Source of the DNA: JALZUE01 sp051251725
GTDB lineage: Bacteria; Pseudomonadota; Gammaproteobacteria; Enterobacterales; Alteromonadaceae
Reading direction: 5' to 3'
DNA: 64,000 nt
Assembly (NCBI GenBank): GCA_051251725.1
Contig: JBPOFN010000021.1
Coordinates: forward strand, 1 to 64,000
Below the pieces are notes generated by a model. That model was given only the letters and a program-made list of their open reading frames with translations. It was not told the origin of the DNA and searched no databases. Positions 1 through 8,474 of this stretch are shown one piece after another (position 1 is the first letter of the stretch; each line of letters starts with the position of its first letter). The position numbers and the translations under genes are program-made.

Positions 1-5
1 TTAAT

Positions 6-82
6 TGGCGGAGTGGACGGGACTCGAACCCGCGACCCCCGGCGTGACAGGCCGGTATTCTAACCAACTGAACTACCACTCC
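6..82 (-). tRNA. tRNA-Asp (anticodon GTC)
   Basis: The minus strand folds as a complete 77-nt tRNA: acceptor GGAGTGG pairs with CCACTCC, followed by discriminator G and an encoded CCA end. The D arm holds AGTTCAGTTGGTTAGA, the anticodon loop reads CTGTCAC (anticodon GTC, aspartate), and the T arm has GGTTCGAGTCC. It lies downstream of dnaQ, as aspV does in E. coli, with one protein gene between. A dedicated promoter lies just upstream. Confidence 0.97.
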
Positions 83-131
83 GCTACACTAAATCTAACG
101 ATTCAACAGTATGTCGTTGAATGCGGCGGGA

Positions 132-160
132 ATAATACGGTTATGACGCCCGCCAGTCAA
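132..160 (-). promoter_or_regulatory. Promoter of tRNA-Asp
   Basis: On the minus strand a -35 box TTGACT (155-160) is separated by exactly 17 nt from a -10 box TATTAT (132-137). The sequence just after the -10 box is TCCCGCC, a GC-rich discriminator of the kind seen on stable-RNA promoters under stringent (ppGpp/DksA) control. It sits about 50 nt before the mature tRNA and after the stop of the upstream protein gene, so the tRNA does not depend on read-through from dnaQ. Confidence 0.8.
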
Positions 161-244
161 CCCCTTTTTTAATAATTTATTTCATCTGCCCAATAGATAT
201 ACAATTCGCCGTAAATACGAACATTTTTCGCGATATAAGCTCGT

Positions 245-1606
245 TTATTTAGCTTTCTGCTTGCGTTTAAATAACCAAAAGCCAACCGCCGCGATAATAA
301 AAAGTAAGATATTTCCGGCAATAATAATAAATAATTGTATTTGTTCTTTCGCTTCTTGCTGAATTTTTTGTTCTGCTTGCAATTCAGCAAGGGCAATTTC
401 CGCTGCTTTTGTTTGCGCTTTAATTTTTTCCATCAATATTTGCTGAGCATCGGCGCTATCATCGCCAGCAAGATCTGATGAAATAAAGTCGTCACTGAGT
501 TTATTTTCAACATTAAACGTAAATTCATGTAGCACCAAACGAAATTCACGGCCATTAATGGTTTCACCAAAGGCATTAATATTTAACCTGTGTACACCTG
601 GCTCGGTATAACCAAACTCGATAATTCTTTGCTTCGGGTTATCACCGCCCTCACCTTCCATCACAGAAAACGGTTCGATTTCTTTATTGGGAAAAGTGAT
701 CTTACCCTGAAAGATCATACTTTCTGGTTTTACAAAGTGATTATCAATACTTAGTTTAACTTTATGGTGGCCCAATTCACTGGTGGTTTGTGCAACCGAA
801 ATCAGCACCGGAGACTTTCTTAAAATAATCGGCTTTTGCGCAAGTTTACGTTCTGCCATTGGTAGCTTAATGGTATAGACGGGCTCCCATTCACCGGCAG
901 CTATTTTTAATTCAAATTCACCGGTAAAGATACCATCCGCGGCATATTCATCTAACTCTCGGCCATCATCACGAAATGAAGTCAGCTCAACGATATCAGC
1001 GCCGAAATTTTCATAATCAGCATTATTAGTACTATAAAAGTCTACATTTAATTGCACGACATCGCGAAAGGCTGGTTGATCAATCGACATATCGCCATTA
1101 TGGAGAGTGGCTGATATTTTAAGGGTTTCACCAGCAAGAATAACCTCAGGTAATGGCTGTACTGATAACTTAATATCGGTTAGCACCATGATTTTACTTT
1201 TTGGCAGTACATTACCAATAACTTGCCACGGGCCAGGCATCGGATTTTTTATCTTGATCATATCGAACGTTCGATCGTCAAACCATTCAACGCGCTCACG
1301 ATCGTAATTATTAACTTTTAACTTACTCCCATCAGGGCGTACCAAAATACTCGGCGGGCTACCAGCAACGCGGTAAAAAAGTAAGGTGATCTCTTCTAGT
1401 TGTGCATCAATTCGAAAACGATTATCAAAATAAGGAATTTGATTGGTAACATTATCGTCTTCGTAATATTTTAATTCTGTTACAGATTTCTCTGCTGCTA
1501 ATGCCGAAACCGGTAAGAATGAAACCAGTAAGGCTGAAAAGCACAAGCGCTTTAAGTTATTTGCTAAAGCATGAGAATGACCAAACATTCCACTTATTTT
1601 TGCCAT
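245..1606 (-). CDS. TIGR03503 family protein, exported, C-terminal membrane anchor
   Basis: This 453-aa protein matches in sequence character the conserved TIGR03503 family of marine gammaproteobacteria, whose function is not known. A signal peptide occupies about residues 1-38 (ending SALAA), the middle is beta-rich and soluble, residues about 380-425 are Ala/Gln/Glu-rich and probably helical, and residues about 425-446 form one membrane helix followed by a basic tail (KRKQKAK). It is therefore probably periplasmic and anchored at its C-terminus. Its ATG lies inside the last codons of dnaQ (13-bp overlap), and an AAAGGAGG ribosome binding site sits within dnaQ, so translation is likely coupled. 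The anchor lacks the GlyGly motif, so it is not an obvious rhombosortase substrate. Confidence 0.8.
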   Translation of the reverse strand: MAKISGMFGHSHALANNLKRLCFSALLVSFLPVSALAAEKSVTELKYYEDDNVTNQIPYFDNRFRIDAQLEEITLLFYRVAGSPPSILVRPDGSKLKVNNYDRERVEWFDDRTFDMIKIKNPMPGPWQVIGNVLPKSKIMVLTDIKLSVQPLPEVILAGETLKISATLHNGDMSIDQPAFRDVVQLNVDFYSTNNADYENFGADIVELTSFRDDGRELDEYAADGIFTGEFELKIAAGEWEPVYTIKLPMAERKLAQKPIILRKSPVLISVAQTTSELGHHKVKLSIDNHFVKPESMIFQGKITFPNKEIEPFSVMEGEGGDNPKQRIIEFGYTEPGVHRLNINAFGETINGREFRLVLHEFTFNVENKLSDDFISSDLAGDDSADAQQILMEKIKAQTKAAEIALAELQAEQKIQQEAKEQIQLFIIIAGNILLFIIAAVGFWLFKRKQKAK

Positions 1607-2322
1607 AAAGGCTCGCCTCCTTTGTCCGCGACCACGGATAATCTTTCTTGATGTGCTACTAGTTCATCGGCAGATGCATGGATAATCTTTAATGGGGGAC
1701 GATCATTAGTGAGCCGGCGAATACTTTTAGCATCAAAGTTCGCATCATTACCATCATTTTGCGAAAGGTTGAACACTTCCTGTTTACGTGTCATCTCGAC
1801 ATAAACAAAAGCAAGTAACTGGGCATCAATTAAGGCGCCGTGATACGTTCGATCAACTAAACCATCAACACGGTAATGACGGGCTAAAAAGTCTAACGTT
1901 TTAGGGGAGCCAAATTCATCTTTTGAGGTTTTTAACGTATCGGTAACAGTACAAATATCATGGGATTTAGGTAACTGTTTACCTCTGACCATAGCAAATT
2001 CGTGATCCATAAAGCCAATATCGAACTTAGCATTATGAATAACCAATTCAGCACCGCGAATAAACTCGATAAACTCATCAACAACTTGAGCAAACAAAGG
2101 TTTGTCTGCCAAAAAATCATTAGTTAACCCGTGAATATCAATAACTTCTTGTTCCATTTGAAATTCAGGGTTGATGTAGGCGTGGTAAGAGCGACCTGTT
2201 AATTGGCGATTAATCATTTCAACACAACCAATTTCAACTATTCGGTGCCCTTCTCTTGGGTTTATACCCGTTGTTTCCGTATCTAGGATCACTAAACGGT
2301 GTTGTGGATTATTATCACTCAC
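1594..2322 (-). CDS. dnaQ: DNA polymerase III epsilon subunit (3'-5' proofreading exonuclease)
   Basis: This 242-aa DEDDh exonuclease is the proofreading subunit of the replicative polymerase and binds the alpha subunit in the replisome. Catalytic residues are visible: D14 and E16 in DTETTG (Exo I), D101 in HNAKFD (Exo II), H161 and D166 in HGALID (Exo III), spaced almost as in E. coli DnaQ. The C-terminal segment after residue 185 is the polymerase-binding tail. The start is GTG at 2322; no better ATG lies in frame. Upstream there is no rnhA, the usual divergent partner in enterics. The TIGR03503 gene overlaps its end and tRNA-Asp follows, echoing the E. coli dnaQ-aspV order. Confidence 0.97.
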   Translation of the reverse strand: MSDNNPQHRLVILDTETTGINPREGHRIVEIGCVEMINRQLTGRSYHAYINPEFQMEQEVIDIHGLTNDFLADKPLFAQVVDEFIEFIRGAELVIHNAKFDIGFMDHEFAMVRGKQLPKSHDICTVTDTLKTSKDEFGSPKTLDFLARHYRVDGLVDRTYHGALIDAQLLAFVYVEMTRKQEVFNLSQNDGNDANFDAKSIRRLTNDRPPLKIIHASADELVAHQERLSVVADKGGEPLWQK

Positions 2323-2694
2323 AATGCTGTCTCATCTACATAATTTGAATTTATTATACGGGTATTTTTGTAACTTGTTATCCTTCTCAAGATATTTTTT
2401 ATTTCTAACATTATTAGGCAAACACTCGTTAGCAGATTAAGCGAACAAACTTAACTAGAGAAATATAAACCGTTACATCGCCGCTAAGCAGCGGGTTGAT
2501 AATAGGAGAAATCAAAACTAGCCAAATCACGAAACGGCTTACCCTAACTTATTTGGCTTTAGGTATGAGGGTTGGGCTTTAAGCTTTAGGCTTTGGGCTT
2601 TGGCTTAAATTTAGATTGTAATTGTAAACGCTAAGCTAACTTGAGGATGAAGTTAGCTGCTTATAACACCCCACTATCTTGCTGTTACCTGTGT
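2323..2694. other. Intergenic region with a heptamer tract
   Basis: No credible reading frame was found in this 372-bp gap between dnaQ and the DUF2919 gene. It should contain the dnaQ promoter. It holds a short 7-bp tandem repeat, listed separately, and an imperfect inverted pair, AGCTAACTTGAGG / GAAGTTAGCT, near 2634-2660 that could be a terminator stem for the minus-strand gene start side but lacks a T run. Confidence 0.5.
2574..2607 (+). repeat. 7-bp tandem repeat tract (GGCTTTA/GGCTTTG type)
   Basis: Four consecutive heptamers GGGCTTT, AAGCTTT, AGGCTTT, GGGCTTT are followed by a partial unit. The period is exactly 7 bp. It is the shortest member of the repeat family found across this window. 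Confidence 0.7.
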
Positions 2695-3201
2695 TCAATC
2701 AGCTTTAAGTGGCGCTGGAAATTCACTTAAATTAATTTCTAATCGTTGGTTACGAAAACAGGTCAGCACCAATATCATCACAATCACTATTTGGCTGAAT
2801 AGCCAAACAGGAGACCAGATAATATTTTGATAATAAGCGATAAAACTAACGGTTAAATCAAATAATAAAGCAGCTACTAATAACACTCTTGTTTTTGGCC
2901 ACCAAGATTGTACCCAAGCCGGCGCACTTGGTTTACGTAAGCTGATTAACAACAGCACTATCAAACCAACAGCGCCCGATAATAGACTTAAATAAAATAG
3001 TGTCGTGTCAGGGAAAACCAAGGCAATAAAGCTAGTGTGGTCTTTCATATTAGCAACGGAGACTAACCAAACAACATAGCCGCGTAAAACAAAAAACAAA
3101 CTCAAATAAAGCCCCTTAGATAGTTTCAGACAATCGAAGCTATCAAAGTCGTTTATTGTATAATTTTTATATCGATTATAGTTTGCACTCGGATCAGTCA
3201 T
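2695..3201 (-). CDS. DUF2919 family inner-membrane protein (YfeZ-like)
   Basis: The 168-aa protein has four hydrophobic stretches predicted to span the membrane (roughly residues 30-50, 60-82, 106-125 and 130-148) and the conserved start region FDxxxxLKLSKGLYLSLFFVLRGYVVWL typical of DUF2919. Function is unknown. I chose the ATG at 3201 rather than an upstream alternative at 3237: it follows the stop codon of the preceding gene by one base, and AAAGG sits 5 nt before it. The tight TAA-T-ATG junction indicates co-translation with the DUF599 gene upstream. Confidence 0.72.
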   Translation of the reverse strand: MTDPSANYNRYKNYTINDFDSFDCLKLSKGLYLSLFFVLRGYVVWLVSVANMKDHTSFIALVFPDTTLFYLSLLSGAVGLIVLLLISLRKPSAPAWVQSWWPKTRVLLVAALLFDLTVSFIAYYQNIIWSPVWLFSQIVIVMILVLTCFRNQRLEINLSEFPAPLKAD

Positions 3202-3202
3202 A

Positions 3203-3931
3203 TTAACCTTTGGTGGGGAATCTTTTTTCCCGTTCAATCGTTAAAAATTCTTGCCCTTTCATTAACGCTTTCACTGCCGTTGATTTAAATTCACGCATAT
3301 ATAAAGTACCTACAACAATAATACTCGCCAAAATAAACAATATAGGGTGATAAAACCAACACAGGACTGCCAATGAAAAATAGTAAGCGCGCAAACCGTA
3401 ATTATAAGAATGAGCAGCTTTGTCCTGAATCGTCGCTATTTGAAAAGCATAACGTTTTAAGTTTTCATTAGTACCTGACTCATCAACAGGCGCAGCGCCA
3501 ATCATAACGTTAACAAAACCATACTGGCGCATTGACCAAGTAAAGTTGAAAAAGGCGACAACAAAAATAAAGGCCATCAAGGCAAGCTTTAACTGAATAA
3601 CAGAATGACCATAAAAATCTGAATTAGGAATTGAACGAATAACATCCTCTAACGCATCAACTTGTGAAAACAGCGTTAAAATACCGGCGATTATCAATAA
3701 CGTGCTCGAAGCAAAAAAAGCAATGTTACGCTCTAAATTGCCAAGTAAAGCCGCTTCACTGACACGGATATCTCGGGTGATTAATTCATTTATCCAATGA
3801 ATACGATGTTGCTGTAAACAACGTGCAATACAGGGTGTAGTTTGCGCTTTACGCCAAGCAAAGCTAGAATAGCCCATCCAACTAGTAATAAAAATTATCA
3901 ACGCGAGGCTGTCTAAAAAATGAAAAGGCAT
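3203..3931 (-). CDS. DUF599 family membrane protein
   Basis: The 243-aa product (from ATG 3931) has four predicted membrane helices: one at the N-terminus (LDSLALIIFITSWMGY), two in the middle around residues 75-95 and 115-140, and a C-terminal hydrophobic pair around 190-220. The central soluble part carries the motif RQYGF and a conserved Asp/His-rich stretch (QDKAAHSYNYGLRAYYF) typical of DUF599. The family has no established function. A TTG start at 3976 would add 15 residues; neither start has a strong ribosome binding site. It forms a two-gene operon with the DUF2919 gene. Confidence 0.75.
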   Translation of the reverse strand: MPFHFLDSLALIIFITSWMGYSSFAWRKAQTTPCIARCLQQHRIHWINELITRDIRVSEAALLGNLERNIAFFASSTLLIIAGILTLFSQVDALEDVIRSIPNSDFYGHSVIQLKLALMAFIFVVAFFNFTWSMRQYGFVNVMIGAAPVDESGTNENLKRYAFQIATIQDKAAHSYNYGLRAYYFSLAVLCWFYHPILFILASIIVVGTLYMREFKSTAVKALMKGQEFLTIEREKRFPTKG

Positions 3932-4259
3932 AAATTTACTAGCTGTTATTAATAGAGGAATGTTTTTATTATGCAAAAAATCGTGTTTGGTTTCGAGCTA
4001 AAATTTTATAAACCTGAGACTGGTACCTGAGTTAACCTATTTATTACTTAGCTCCTTGAACCTAAACTTAAAAAGTACGATCGTTCAAAAATAACCGCGA
4101 TTGATTGAAATATTCAGCCGCTTTTAACCAAATGTTAAATAGTTGTAAAAATAATCGATTTTTTGGCTATCAATTGATTGATATGACAAGCTATTTTTGA
4201 CACAATTCTGCCCATAAAAATATCTGTCTGTATAAAAATAACAATAAAAGGATTTATGA

Positions 4260-6626
4260 ATGAAAGCTTACAGCTTGTGCCGCATTATAGCTGTGACTTT
4301 TTGTTTAGCCTTAAACTTCGTACATTCTCACTCATACGCCCAGTCAGCAGAACAAAACCCGTCGATTGCTATTCCCCATACTGTTGGCGAAATGGTCTTA
4401 GACGGCAAGCTCGATGAAGAATTTTGGCAAGGTGCCAAAGAAATTGATCTCAATATTGTTAATTTCCCTTGGGACAACACGCCCAGCCCGATCAAAACCA
4501 CGGCTAAAATAGTTGAAAACGGCAGCGATTTATTGATTGCTTTTATTGCCGAAGACCCCAATCCTGAAAATATTTTAAGTTATTATGCGGATCGTGACAC
4601 CCGCTGGGATGATGATTTAGTTGGCATTAAGCTCGATCCGCAAAACAACCACAGATTAAATTATGAATTTGTCGTTAATCCGCTTGGCATGCAAATGGAT
4701 TCTATTCAAAACCACACCACTGGGGAAAAAAATGATCTCTGGGATGGTATTTGGCAATCTTATGGTCAGTTAACTGAAACCGGTTACCTAGTAGAAATTA
4801 AAATACCTTTTCGAATTTTAAATTTTAGCGACGAGCAAGCCGTTAAAACTTGGCCGTTTGAATTATTCCGTATTTATCCGCGCGATACCTGGCTTCGCAT
4901 TTCTCATATCAAACTCGATAAAGATATTGCCTGTAAAACCTGTCAATATCCATTAGCGACCGGCTTTGAATCCGTGAGTTCAAAAGAAAACATCATGGTA
5001 ACGCCAGCGGTAGTTGCTAAAAGTGAGCAATCACGTGATATATACAATAGCGATGATAACTGGCATGAGCACAATGATGTCGAAATTGGCGCTGATTTGC
5101 GGTGGGGCATCACCAGTAATACTTTAATCAATGCGACGATTAATCCTGACTTTTCATTTATTGAAGCTGATGCCGCTCAGCTGAATGTTAATCAAAATTT
5201 CTCCCTCAATTATTCCGAAAAAAGGCCGTTCTTTTTAGAGAACAGTGAATATTTTTCCAGTAACTTTGATTTAATTTACACCCGAAATATTACCGACCCA
5301 GATTATGGCATTAAGGTAACCGGCGCTAATGACAATCATACTTATGGCGCATTTATCTCACATGATAGTGAAACCAATTTTATTTTGCCTGGCAATTTAA
5401 GCTCTGACATTGTTAATTTAGCCGAAGAAAGCCATGCCAGTGCTTATAAATATCGTTTTGATGTTGATCAAAACCTCTCCTTGGGCTTAATTTCAACTAT
5501 TAGAAAGTCAGCAAATTATCATAATTATACTGCTGGTTTTGATGCTAAATATCAGCTTAACGAGTCAAACAGTATTTTGGCGCAAGTAGTCAGCTCTGAC
5601 ACTCAATACCCCACAGACTTATTTGCTGAGTTTTGTACTGGCGATGCCTGTTTACAAAAGCTAAAAGTTGCGTGTTTTTCTCTTGCCTGCCCTTATAACG
5701 AACAAGTTAGTCGCGCCGATAAAAGTGCCCGCTTTTCAGATCAAGCGGTAAAAGTAGATTTTCAACATCGTTCAGAGTATTGGGACCTAGACGCCAGCCA
5801 TCAAAAAATTGGCAAAAATTTTCGCGCCGATTTAGGTTTTATGCCGCGCGCTGACTTTGCACAAGACAGTATCAAGATTAACCGGAAGTTTTTTGCTAAC
5901 GAGCAAGCACTTTGGCAAGAAGGTTCAGCTAGTGTTAACTGGGATATCAAACATAATGAAAACGGTGAGTTAATTGAAAAACAATTTTCGAGCTCTGCCG
6001 GGATAGATGGACCATTACAGTCACGTTACTTAGTAACTTATAATAAAGGTACTGAAGTAGGCTTACGTTATGATCAATCTATCACTGCCATCGATAATAA
6101 TACCTCACGTTTTGATATTGAAAGTTTTGAATATTTCACCGCGTTTAAGCCCATCAACAGCATTTACCTTGAGCTAAAATATAGCCATGGTGACGAAATA
6201 GATTATGTCCATAATCGCTTAGGCGAAGTAAAAGCCGCTGAAAGTTATATTTCCTGGTTTGCGACCCAGCATCTAGAATTAGAAGTGAGCTACCTTAATA
6301 GTCAATTAACGTACCAAGGCAATACCGTTTACGACGCCAATTTAATCGACTCACGCATTAACTATCAATTTAATGCCCGTAGCCAACTAAAATTAAGCCT
6401 AATTTATTGCAATATTAAACGCCCAGCAGCGCATAACCCTTCCGGTTTATTTGACCAGCGTAAAAAAGAGTTTTCAACCCAGCTGATCTACTCTTACAAA
6501 ATCAATCCACAAACGGTATTTTATCTAGGTTATTCCGATAATAGCTATCAAGATGATTACCTCAATGATTTAACACGAGAAAATAAAACTTTTTTCAGTA
6601 AAATTAGTTATGCTTGGATCCCATAA
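4260..6626 (+). CDS. CBM9-like/DUF5916 domain exported protein, probable outer-membrane barrel
   Basis: The 788-aa protein begins with a signal peptide (cleavage near residue 27, SYAQ-SA). Residues about 35-215 form a family 9 carbohydrate-binding-like domain (GEMVLDGKLDEEFWQGA start, FVVNPLGMQ, GYLVEIKIPF). From about 250 the sequence matches DUF5916, including the hallmark RPFFLENSEYF around 320 and alternating beta strands up to a terminal aromatic residue region (KISYAWIP), as in outer-membrane barrels. Such proteins often accompany polysaccharide or peptide use, but the substrate here is unknown. The ATG at 4260 has AAAAGG 8 nt upstream. Four Cys pairs around 230 and 455-480 may form disulfides. 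Confidence 0.8.
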   Translation: MKAYSLCRIIAVTFCLALNFVHSHSYAQSAEQNPSIAIPHTVGEMVLDGKLDEEFWQGAKEIDLNIVNFPWDNTPSPIKTTAKIVENGSDLLIAFIAEDPNPENILSYYADRDTRWDDDLVGIKLDPQNNHRLNYEFVVNPLGMQMDSIQNHTTGEKNDLWDGIWQSYGQLTETGYLVEIKIPFRILNFSDEQAVKTWPFELFRIYPRDTWLRISHIKLDKDIACKTCQYPLATGFESVSSKENIMVTPAVVAKSEQSRDIYNSDDNWHEHNDVEIGADLRWGITSNTLINATINPDFSFIEADAAQLNVNQNFSLNYSEKRPFFLENSEYFSSNFDLIYTRNITDPDYGIKVTGANDNHTYGAFISHDSETNFILPGNLSSDIVNLAEESHASAYKYRFDVDQNLSLGLISTIRKSANYHNYTAGFDAKYQLNESNSILAQVVSSDTQYPTDLFAEFCTGDACLQKLKVACFSLACPYNEQVSRADKSARFSDQAVKVDFQHRSEYWDLDASHQKIGKNFRADLGFMPRADFAQDSIKINRKFFANEQALWQEGSASVNWDIKHNENGELIEKQFSSSAGIDGPLQSRYLVTYNKGTEVGLRYDQSITAIDNNTSRFDIESFEYFTAFKPINSIYLELKYSHGDEIDYVHNRLGEVKAAESYISWFATQHLELEVSYLNSQLTYQGNTVYDANLIDSRINYQFNARSQLKLSLIYCNIKRPAAHNPSGLFDQRKKEFSTQLIYSYKINPQTVFYLGYSDNSYQDDYLNDLTRENKTFFSKISYAWIP

Positions 6627-6785
6627 CAGCAGTAAAAATAACTATTTGTATTTTTAAAACAATTACTTAAACTAGAAGAGAATTTTGGTATAACTTTGTT
6701 TATATCTTATAACGAAATATCACTTCTTTTTCTTAACCAAATGTCTAACCTTAATAGGTTAATAACAACTCCAAAGGATATGTAC

Positions 6786-7751
6786 ATGTCAAATATCTTC
6801 CAAGATAATTCTACGTCAATTGGTAACACGCCATTAGTTAAATTAAATCGTGTTACAACCGGCAACGTTTTTGCAAAAGTTGAATCTCGTAATCCGAGCT
6901 ATAGCGTTAAATGTCGTATCGGCGCGAACATGATTTGGGATGCTGAAAAACGCGGTATTTTAACCGCTGGTAAAGAAATTGTAGAGCCAACCAGTGGTAA
7001 CACAGGTATTGCTTTAGCTTTCGTAGCGGCAGCACGTGGTTACGGCATCACACTAACAATGCCAAATACAATGAGCTTAGAGCGTCGTAAATTATTATCG
7101 GCATTAGGTGCGAAATTAGAGCTTACTGAAGGCGCTAAAGGCATGAAAGGCGCAATTGAAAAAGCGAAAGAGATTGCAGACTCTGATCCTAAATATGTTT
7201 TATTAGGCCAATTTGATAATCCCGCTAACCCTGAAATTCATGAAACAACGACCGGTCCAGAAATCTTTGATGATATGGATGGTAAAATTGATTTCTTCGT
7301 TGCAGGTGTTGGTACTGGCGGTACTATCACAGGTGTTTCTCGCTACTTAAAAAATGAAAAAGGCTTAAATGTCACATCAGTTGCTGTCGAGCCTGTTGAC
7401 TCTCCAGTTATTACACAAGCAAAAGCTGGCCAAGATTTAACACCTGGTCCACATAAAATTCAAGGTATCGGTGCTGGTTTTATCCCTGGTAACTTAGACT
7501 TAAGTATTGTTGATGCTGTTGAGCAAGTAACGAACGACGAAGCAATGGCTATGGCTCATAAACTAATGACTGAAGAAGGTATTCTAGCGGGTATTTCTTC
7601 AGGCGCTGCTGTTGTTGCTGCCAAGCGTATCGCTGAAAGACCAGAAAACGCAGGTAAAAACGTGATCGTTATTTTACCAAGTTCAGCAGAGCGTTATTTA
7701 TCAAGCCCATTATTTAGCGAAACTTTCTCTGATAAAGAACTTGTACAGTAA
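6786..7751 (+). CDS. cysK: Cysteine synthase A (O-acetylserine sulfhydrylase)
   Basis: CysK makes L-cysteine from O-acetylserine and sulfide with PLP. The 321-aa product shows the PLP lysine K42 in SVKCRIG, the substrate loop PTSGNTG (68-74), the phosphate-binding GTGGT and the closing SSGAA/PSS motifs. Sequence agreement is with CysK rather than CysM ([31 protein letters not shown]). An upstream in-frame ATG at 6696 would add 30 unrelated residues; the start at 6786 has AAAGGA 7 nt before it and gives the usual family length. A strong terminator follows. CysB, the regulator of cysK in enterics, is encoded at 44540. Confidence 0.96.
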   Translation: MSNIFQDNSTSIGNTPLVKLNRVTTGNVFAKVESRNPSYSVKCRIGANMIWDAEKRGILTAGKEIVEPTSGNTGIALAFVAAARGYGITLTMPNTMSLERRKLLSALGAKLELTEGAKGMKGAIEKAKEIADSDPKYVLLGQFDNPANPEIHETTTGPEIFDDMDGKIDFFVAGVGTGGTITGVSRYLKNEKGLNVTSVAVEPVDSPVITQAKAGQDLTPGPHKIQGIGAGFIPGNLDLSIVDAVEQVTNDEAMAMAHKLMTEEGILAGISSGAAVVAAKRIAERPENAGKNVIVILPSSAERYLSSPLFSETFSDKELVQ

Positions 7752-7794
7752 GAACTGTTAAAAATACTTGTTAACACTATGTTAATAAATAATA

Positions 7795-7820
7795 AAAAGG
7801 CGCTATTCGCGCCTTTTTTC
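7795..7820 (+). terminator. Rho-independent terminator of cysK
   Basis: AAAAGGCGC pairs with GCGCCTTTT around a TATTC loop, followed by a T run. It lies 45 nt after the cysK stop. Confidence 0.93.
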
Positions 7821-7891
7821 TTATTTAGATGATAGAAAATCAACTCAAAAACACTTAGTATGGCGGTAAGATATTTAGCTAAATTACTCCT

Positions 7892-8320
7892 ATGTTATAT
7901 ATAAAACTCATATTATTAAGCCTCACTCTAACCTTATCTGCTTGTAATTCTGAACCCGAAATTACCGATTTAGACAACCCCGAAGATGTCGCTATTGCTT
8001 TTTTTGATGCTTTATACAATAAAAAAGACGTTAAAAAAGCCGCCTCAGTTTGTAGCCCACAACTTGCTCGTATCATCTTGCATTACAAATCACCGCAAGC
8101 GGTTGCCCGTCATTTATTCAATATGAAATATGACAAGGTGATGATAAAACCTGATGACAGTGGGGTCAAAGTACGAGAGCAATTTAAAAACAAAGCTGAA
8201 ATCACGCTCTTTTTTGATGGGACTTATTTTGACGATAAACACAAAGATGTTAAAAAGGTTTTATTAATTCAAAATAAAGATGGCTGGGTGTTAGATAAGA
8301 TTTTAAAAGACCCTTTTTAA
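7892..8320 (+). CDS. Small predicted lipoprotein, NTF2/DUF4878-like
   Basis: The 142-aa product has a lipoprotein signal: a hydrophobic N-terminus ending LSAC with the lipidated Cys at residue 18, followed by Asn-Ser, which does not signal inner-membrane retention. The mature part begins with a segment (PEDVAIAFFDALYNKKDVKKAASVCSP) characteristic of the small NTF2-like/DUF4878 fold and ends in beta strands (VLLIQNKDGWVLDKIL). Function is unknown. It has its own terminator downstream and stands alone between cysK and the convergent ggt. Confidence 0.65.
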   Translation: MLYIKLILLSLTLTLSACNSEPEITDLDNPEDVAIAFFDALYNKKDVKKAASVCSPQLARIILHYKSPQAVARHLFNMKYDKVMIKPDDSGVKVREQFKNKAEITLFFDGTYFDDKHKDVKKVLLIQNKDGWVLDKILKDPF

Positions 8321-8373
8321 GCTGCCTTCTTAAACTAGATTATTCCCAAAGAAAAAGTTAAATACCAATAAAC

Positions 8374-8396
8374 AACCGCCAACAGGCGGTTTTTTA
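8374..8396 (+). terminator. Rho-independent terminator
   Basis: AACCGCC pairs with GGCGGTT around an AACA loop, followed by TTTTA. It ends the small lipoprotein gene on the plus strand, in the gap before the convergent ggt. Confidence 0.88.
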
Positions 8397-8474
8397 TTTC
8401 AAACTAACACTAACTAATCCTGCGCTAGCAATACTCAATAGCGTTAAGTCAGTTATTGAAAACTTAAAAGGACG

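Noticed and set aside
83..84. Extending the tRNA by a further GC pair
   Set aside because: GC before the acceptor can pair with part of the 3' end, but the standard 77-nt tRNA-Asp starts at 82.
6696..6785. Longer N-terminus of cysteine synthase
   Set aside because: The extra 30 residues do not fit the family; ATG 6786 has a proper ribosome binding site.
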